Below, in pieces: positions 60,003 to 64,000 of a DNA stretch of 64,000 bases (positions within the stretch are counted from its first letter, which is position 1; each line of letters begins with the position of its first letter). Below the pieces are notes generated by a model. It was not told the origin of the DNA, searched no databases, and worked only from the letters and a program-made list of their open reading frames with translations. Origin of the DNA: Sphingorhabdus contaminans (GTDB taxonomy: Bacteria; Pseudomonadota; Alphaproteobacteria; Sphingomonadales; Sphingomonadaceae); NCBI RefSeq assembly GCF_007280415.1, contig NZ_VKKU01000001.1, forward strand, positions 682,001-746,000, written 5' to 3'. Made by a program: the position numbers and the translations under genes.

Positions 60003-60830
60003 TCAGCCAAGCCAGCCCTGATCATTCAGCCGCTTGTAAAAGCTCCGGCTGACGGGGGCAGAGACGCCGGTCGACAATGTGAGTGTGGCACGTCCATCGC
60101 CTTTTGCTATCTGGTTTACCGCTCTTTTCGCAACCCACCAGCTACGATGTGTTTGCGCACCGTGCGCAGCGGGCAATTCGGCAATTGCATCGGATAGCCG
60201 CATGAGAATGAGCGTCGAGGCGCCATCATCAAAATGCACCCGCAAATAATGGTCTTCTGCCTCCAGCGCGATAATTTCCAGTTGCTGATATTGCAGCGGT
60301 AACCGCGCCGCCAATTTGGGCGGGGCGGCGTTGCCAGCCTCAACGTGTGCAGGCGGCGCAACCGTTTCGGGTATCACCTTGCCCGGCCAATGGATGAAAT
60401 AGTTGAGAGCGGTCATGATCAGGCTGATCGTGAAGGTGATCACAAACATGGTGGCAAACGCGTCAAATGTGGGTTGCCGTGTGTTGAAGAAGATGGAACT
60501 CGTGCCGACGACGATCAAAGTGAGGGGCAGGGCTATCAGGGTTGCGATCAGGGGCATTTCCGCCCACTGGCGCGACCGTAGCCGGCCCCATTTTTCGACC
60601 ATCTCCGATACGCCCAGGCCGATGAGGGCGCCGGACAGCATCAGTATTTCCCAATAGGCCAGCCGGGGCAGAAATCCGATTTGCGATGTTTCGAGCGCGC
60701 CCACCATGGTGAGCAGAAAGCCGACGATGGCGGCAATCATGAATCCCCGCCGGTGACGGATGCCGAAGCTGGCTTCTTTTGGCGAATGGGCCATCGCCAC
60801 TGGCGAAGCGTGAATGGCATTTTCGGTCAT
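60003..60830 (-). CDS. Membrane-bound LytTR-type transcriptional regulator
   Basis: 275 residues. Four predicted transmembrane segments (about residues 30-155: RRGFMIAAIVGFLLTMVGAL, LAYWEILMLSGALIGLGVSE, MPLIATLIALPLTLIVVG, FVITFTISLIMTALNYFI). The C-terminal LytTR DNA-binding domain has LEIIALEAEDHYLRVHFDDG and HRSWWVAKRAVNQIAKGDGR. Such proteins are common in Sphingomonadales. ATG 60830 is preferred, but an alternative start at 60881 adds 17 residues. Divergent from the DUF2141-carotenoid oxygenase genes, which may be targets. Confidence 0.85.
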   Translation of the reverse strand: MTENAIHASPVAMAHSPKEASFGIRHRRGFMIAAIVGFLLTMVGALETSQIGFLPRLAYWEILMLSGALIGLGVSEMVEKWGRLRSRQWAEMPLIATLIALPLTLIVVGTSSIFFNTRQPTFDAFATMFVITFTISLIMTALNYFIHWPGKVIPETVAPPAHVEAGNAAPPKLAARLPLQYQQLEIIALEAEDHYLRVHFDDGASTLILMRLSDAIAELPAAHGAQTHRSWWVAKRAVNQIAKGDGRATLTLSTGVSAPVSRSFYKRLNDQGWLG

Positions 60831-60934
60831 GTCGCGCAGAATTCCCGGTCTTTCACGTAAACGGCGTTGAACGATATCCACGGCCCGTCATGTCTTGGCC
60901 ATCCCTAGCAAACATAACATTCGGAGCAAGCGAC

Positions 60935-61378
60935 ATGAACAATCTTCAATCCATTTCTACTGTCATCGCCATGTGCATCGCGTCGATTTCGTCGTCGTCC
61001 ATCGCCCAAAGTTCCAGCGCCGCGCTAAACGTCAGCTTCACCGGCATAGAGGAAAAAGAAGGCGCGATCCTGGGTGCCGTCTTCAACAGCGAAGATGCCT
61101 ATAATGGCAAGGGCGCGCCGGTGCGGCAGATCATGATCAGCGCGGACAAGTCCGAGGTGGCCACTGCACTGGAGGGGCTTGAGCCGGGTGTCTACGCGAT
61201 CAAGGCCTTCCACGATATTGACGGCGATATGAAGATGTCGACCAACCCCTACGGGATGCCGATCGAACCCTTTGCCTTTTCCAACAATGCGGTTGGCAAT
61301 ATGGGGCCGGCAAAATGGGCCGATGCCAAATTCGAAGTGAAGCCGGGTGCGAATGCGCACGCGATAGTCATCAAATAA
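60935..61378 (+). CDS. DUF2141 secreted protein
   Basis: 147 residues. Signal peptide (LQSISTVIAMCIASISSSSI...) then a beta-rich DUF2141 domain: LNVSFTGIEEKEGAILGAVF, LEPGVYAIKAFHDIDGDMKM, NPYGMPIEPFAFSNNA. This family is often next to carotenoid metabolism genes in sphingomonads. Its role is unknown. ATG 60935 has GGAG upstream. The oxygenase gene follows 18 bp later, so the two are co-transcribed. Confidence 0.85.
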   Translation: MNNLQSISTVIAMCIASISSSSIAQSSSAALNVSFTGIEEKEGAILGAVFNSEDAYNGKGAPVRQIMISADKSEVATALEGLEPGVYAIKAFHDIDGDMKMSTNPYGMPIEPFAFSNNAVGNMGPAKWADAKFEVKPGANAHAIVIK

Positions 61379-61396
61379 TCAAAAAGGCTATCGACC

Positions 61397-62848
61397 ATGA
61401 CCCAGCTTGACCGTCGCCATTTCCTTGGAAGCGGACTGTTTGCCGCCGCTGCTGCCACGATCATCACGCCTGAAATGGCTCTGGCGGGGGCAAGCCCTGC
61501 CGGATGGAGCCTTGCCGTCGCCGATGTCGATGCGGATGTGCCCGAAGAGATATTGCGTCTGGTGGACGGGAAAGTGCCCGCCGATTGCAATGTCACCCTC
61601 TACCGGAACGGTCCGGCAAAATTCCGCCGGGGGACGGGCGCATCGGGGCACTGGTTTGACGGTGACGGACTGGTCCGCAAGTTCCGGATCGGCAATGGCA
61701 GGGCCAGCCTGTCGGCACGCTTTGTCGATACGCCCAAGCGCCGTCTAGAAACAAAGCTGGATGCCATTGTGCAGCCAGGCTTCGGATCGTCGCGCCGCGA
61801 CGGGGCGATCGTGAATGGCCCCGATGATACCAATGCGGCGAACACCAGCGTGCTGATGTCCGGCGGCGAGCTGCTGGCCCTATGGGAAGCGGGGTCGCCA
61901 GCAGTGCTTGATCCCGAAACGCTGGAGACCAAGGGCTTCAAAACCTTCCGCCGCGATTTGAAACAGATGCCCTTTCTCGCCCATCCACGGGTTGAGCCGG
62001 ATGGGACGGTCTGGAATCTGGGTGGCAATGGCAAAAGCACCTTTGTCTGGAAACTGAACCCGGTCGGGTCGCTGGCCAAGGCGCAGATACTCGAAACCGG
62101 GCGGGCCAGCTATTTCCACGACTTCACCGCCACGGCACGGCATCTGGTCATCGTTCTGCAACCTTGGGTGCAGGAAGGTTTCAAATTCCCCCTGTCGACG
62201 GCGATGGCGTGGAAGCCGGAACTCGGCACACGCATCCTTGTGGTCGACAAGGATGACCTGTCGAAAAAGCGTGTCTTCGAGCTTCCCGCTTTTTCCTTCT
62301 TCCATCTGGCCGACGGGTGGGAGGAAAGCGACGGCACAATCCGTTTTGACGGCTGTCTGGAAGAAAATCCGACCTTCGGGCAAATTGCGGCATCGGCCCT
62401 TTTGCGTGGGGAATATATCAAGGCACCATCACCGATGCTGACGCAGATCGTTCTTTATCCGGATGGCAGGGCGGATACGAACACCACGCGCATATCCGGC
62501 GAGTTTCCGGCGACCGACCGGCGCAGGGCAGGGCAATCGCGGCGCTTTACCACCCATGTCGCAGGGTATCGCCAGACACCTTTTCCCCACGCCATTGCAA
62601 CATGGGACTGGGATAAGGGCCGCGATGACAAGCATGATTTCGGCAGCCACCAACTGGTGGAAGAATTTCTCTTTGTGCCGACAGGATCGGGCGAACGCGA
62701 CGGGTGGCTGATCGGCACGACGCTGAACCTGAAAGAGCGCAGGACCGAATTGCACCTGTTGAATGCCGGCCGTATTTCGGATGGCCCTCTGGCAACATGG
62801 CGCGCGTCCCTGCCGCTACCGCTGACCTTTCACGGGACGATTGCCTGA
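61397..62848 (+). CDS. Carotenoid oxygenase (RPE65/CCD family), Tat-exported
   Basis: 483 residues. Begins with a Tat-type signal (RRHFLGSGLFAAAAA). The four iron-binding histidines of the carotenoid cleavage family are at His196 (LAHPRVEPDG), His241 (YFHDFTATARH), His303 (FFHLADGWEE) and His479 (LTFHGTIA). It likely cleaves a carotenoid or apocarotenoid in the periplasm, or a related phenylpropanoid-type substrate. ATG 61397. Carotenoid biosynthesis genes are not in the window, apart from the doubtful squalene-synthase-like gene at 13 kb. Confidence 0.9.
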   Translation: MTQLDRRHFLGSGLFAAAAATIITPEMALAGASPAGWSLAVADVDADVPEEILRLVDGKVPADCNVTLYRNGPAKFRRGTGASGHWFDGDGLVRKFRIGNGRASLSARFVDTPKRRLETKLDAIVQPGFGSSRRDGAIVNGPDDTNAANTSVLMSGGELLALWEAGSPAVLDPETLETKGFKTFRRDLKQMPFLAHPRVEPDGTVWNLGGNGKSTFVWKLNPVGSLAKAQILETGRASYFHDFTATARHLVIVLQPWVQEGFKFPLSTAMAWKPELGTRILVVDKDDLSKKRVFELPAFSFFHLADGWEESDGTIRFDGCLEENPTFGQIAASALLRGEYIKAPSPMLTQIVLYPDGRADTNTTRISGEFPATDRRRAGQSRRFTTHVAGYRQTPFPHAIATWDWDKGRDDKHDFGSHQLVEEFLFVPTGSGERDGWLIGTTLNLKERRTELHLLNAGRISDGPLATWRASLPLPLTFHGTIA

Positions 62849-62861
62849 ACCGGTGCGCGGT

Positions 62862-63899
62862 TCAGTCCTTGGCGAAGTCGCGCACTTTCTGGCTGGTGCC
62901 GCGGGGCATGATCAATATTTCGGTGCCATTGGCGACGACAATCAGATTGTCGATGCCATGCACCGAGATGCGCGCGCCGTCGCTATAGACCAGATTGCCG
63001 GTCGAGCCATGGACACGCACTGCGCCGGAAAGGACATTTCCTGCGCTGTCCTTCTCGCCAATTTCGTGCAGCGAATCCCAGCTTCCGACATCCGACCAGC
63101 CCATATGGACAGGGGCGACGGCAACGCGATCGGCCTTTTCCATCACGGCATAGTCGATGCTGTCTGACGGGCAGGCGGCAAAGGCGTCGGGGTCAGGGGT
63201 GATGCGTGCGTCCAGGCGGGTGGCACCGTTCATCGCCTGCTTGCTTTGGGCCAGCATTTCCGGGGCATGGCCGGACAATATCTGCAGATAGATATCCGCG
63301 CGGAACAGGAATATGCCGCCATTCCAGACATGGTCGCCACCGGCGATCATCTGCTGCGCGCGTTCGCTGTCGGGTTTTTCGACGAAGCGGTTCACCTTGC
63401 GCACCGCCGCCGCCAGCTCCGCCTCGTCCATCTTGATATAGCCATAACCGGTTTCCGGGCCGGTCGGGCTGATCCCGTAGGTGGCAAGCCAGCCGTCCTC
63501 GACCAGAGGCAGAAGCGCCGTTGTCGCCGCGTCAAAGGCAGCCGTGTCCTTGATGACATGATCGCTCGGCATGACGAGCAATGTCGCGTCCGGCTGTTTG
63601 ACCGCCAGTGCGGCAAGCGCGATGGCGGGCGCCGTGTTGCGGGCGCAGGGTTCGAGGATTAGCGTAGCATCGCTGACGCCAATTGCCGCCAGCTGCTCCT
63701 CGACCAGATCGGCATGAGCGGCGTTGGCAACGATGATCGGGGCGTCAAAGCGGCTGCGGTCCAGGACGCGCAGGACGGTCAGCTGGAACATCGTATGGTC
63801 GCTCGTCAGCGCCTGAAATTGTTTCGGGCGGTCGGGCGTGGACATCGGCCACAACCGCGTGCCGCCGCCGCCGGACAGGATGACAGGAGTGATCGTCAC
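62862..63899 (-). CDS. Mannose-1-phosphate guanylyltransferase
   Basis: 345 residues. Nucleotidyltransferase motif VILSGGGGTRLWPMSTPDRP followed by KQFQALTSDHTMFQ, then FVEKPD (catalytic lysine region), GGIFLFRAD and SWDSLHEIGEKD. It makes GDP-mannose from mannose-1-phosphate and GTP for exopolysaccharide or LPS. GTG 63899 has GAGG about 6 bases upstream; longer forms to 63968 add an unlikely leader. The isomerase domain of bifunctional ManC is absent. It is convergent with the carotenoid oxygenase gene. Confidence 0.93.
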   Translation of the reverse strand: MTITPVILSGGGGTRLWPMSTPDRPKQFQALTSDHTMFQLTVLRVLDRSRFDAPIIVANAAHADLVEEQLAAIGVSDATLILEPCARNTAPAIALAALAVKQPDATLLVMPSDHVIKDTAAFDAATTALLPLVEDGWLATYGISPTGPETGYGYIKMDEAELAAAVRKVNRFVEKPDSERAQQMIAGGDHVWNGGIFLFRADIYLQILSGHAPEMLAQSKQAMNGATRLDARITPDPDAFAACPSDSIDYAVMEKADRVAVAPVHMGWSDVGSWDSLHEIGEKDSAGNVLSGAVRVHGSTGNLVYSDGARISVHGIDNLIVVANGTEILIMPRGTSQKVRDFAKD

Positions 63900-64000
63900 T
63901 TTTACCTCGATTATGCTTGCGCGATACCGATTGCTATCGCTGATGAAAGGTTCATCGTCAAACCGCAAAAAACCGCTTTGTTCCAGAAACTTGGAATAGA

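Overview
The window is a chromosomal segment from an alphaproteobacterium, most likely Sphingomonadales (Sphingopyxis/Sphingorhabdus-like). The evidence is gene order and gene type: carB-greA, eno-ftsB-pdhA-pdhB with a lipoylated PdhB, rimP-nusA-ylxR-infB-rbfA...truB-rpsO-pnp, sdhCDA, a TadE/TadG set, and a carotenoid-cleavage-type oxygenase. Background GC looks to be roughly 60-65% by eye. I see no rRNA, tRNA, CRISPR array, prophage or insertion sequence.

Layout. 1-4.9 kb: end of carB, greA, a rhomboid protease, then a leftward run of small membrane/stress proteins resembling the enterobacterial yqjD-yqjE group. 5-9.2 kb: eno, ftsB and the two pyruvate dehydrogenase E1 genes. 9.2-12.9 kb: leftward TadG-like (VWA) plus two TadE-like genes. 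13-18 kb: a short squalene/phytoene-synthase-like protein, an EF-hand protein, a GNAT acetyltransferase, an MFS exporter, a DUF1499 protein and a PQQ-type sugar dehydrogenase lipoprotein. 18.2-28.9 kb: the transcription/translation/RNA-decay block from rimP to pnp, with thymidine kinase inside it. 29-36 kb: a large membrane M28 peptidase, bamD, recN and ligA. 36-44.5 kb: a Crp/Fnr regulator, DUF2459, phhA, fasciclin, anti-sigma/ECF sigma, prmA, a subclass-B3-type metallo-beta-lactamase, an SDR and a soluble chemoreceptor. 44.6-47.3 kb: sdhCDA without an adjacent sdhB, next to a ParDE toxin-antitoxin pair. 47.9-54.5 kb: luciferase-like monooxygenase, LysE exporter, CreD, an FMN alpha-hydroxyacid dehydrogenase, a zinc metallopeptidase, 3-hydroxybutyrate dehydrogenase and a Gln-rich exported protein. 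54.6-58 kb: long-form isocitrate lyase with a tiny downstream gene and a divergent ScfR/RamB-type regulator. 58-64 kb: a DNA-binding-domain/hydrolase fusion, a methyltransferase remnant, a LytTR membrane regulator, DUF2141, the carotenoid oxygenase and mannose-1-phosphate guanylyltransferase.

How it fits together. Much of the window is core metabolism: pyruvate to acetyl-CoA, succinate oxidation, the glyoxylate shunt, hydroxybutyrate and hydroxyacid oxidation, and Phe to Tyr. The rest is information processing and envelope functions. The most unusual features are: (i) a tract of about 7.7 kb of visibly lower GC whose edges fall inside ligA and inside the metallo-beta-lactamase gene, suggesting import by homologous recombination; (ii) a perfect 29-bp palindrome that contains both promoter boxes of the parDE pair and predicts a leaderless antitoxin mRNA; (iii) the repeat-bearing aceA/regulator intergenic region; (iv) a TadG/TadE cassette without pilus assembly genes and with calcium-loop-like motifs; and (v) a soluble chemoreceptor whose N-terminal sensor has no histidine. 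I did not find a clearly new defence or enzymatic system.
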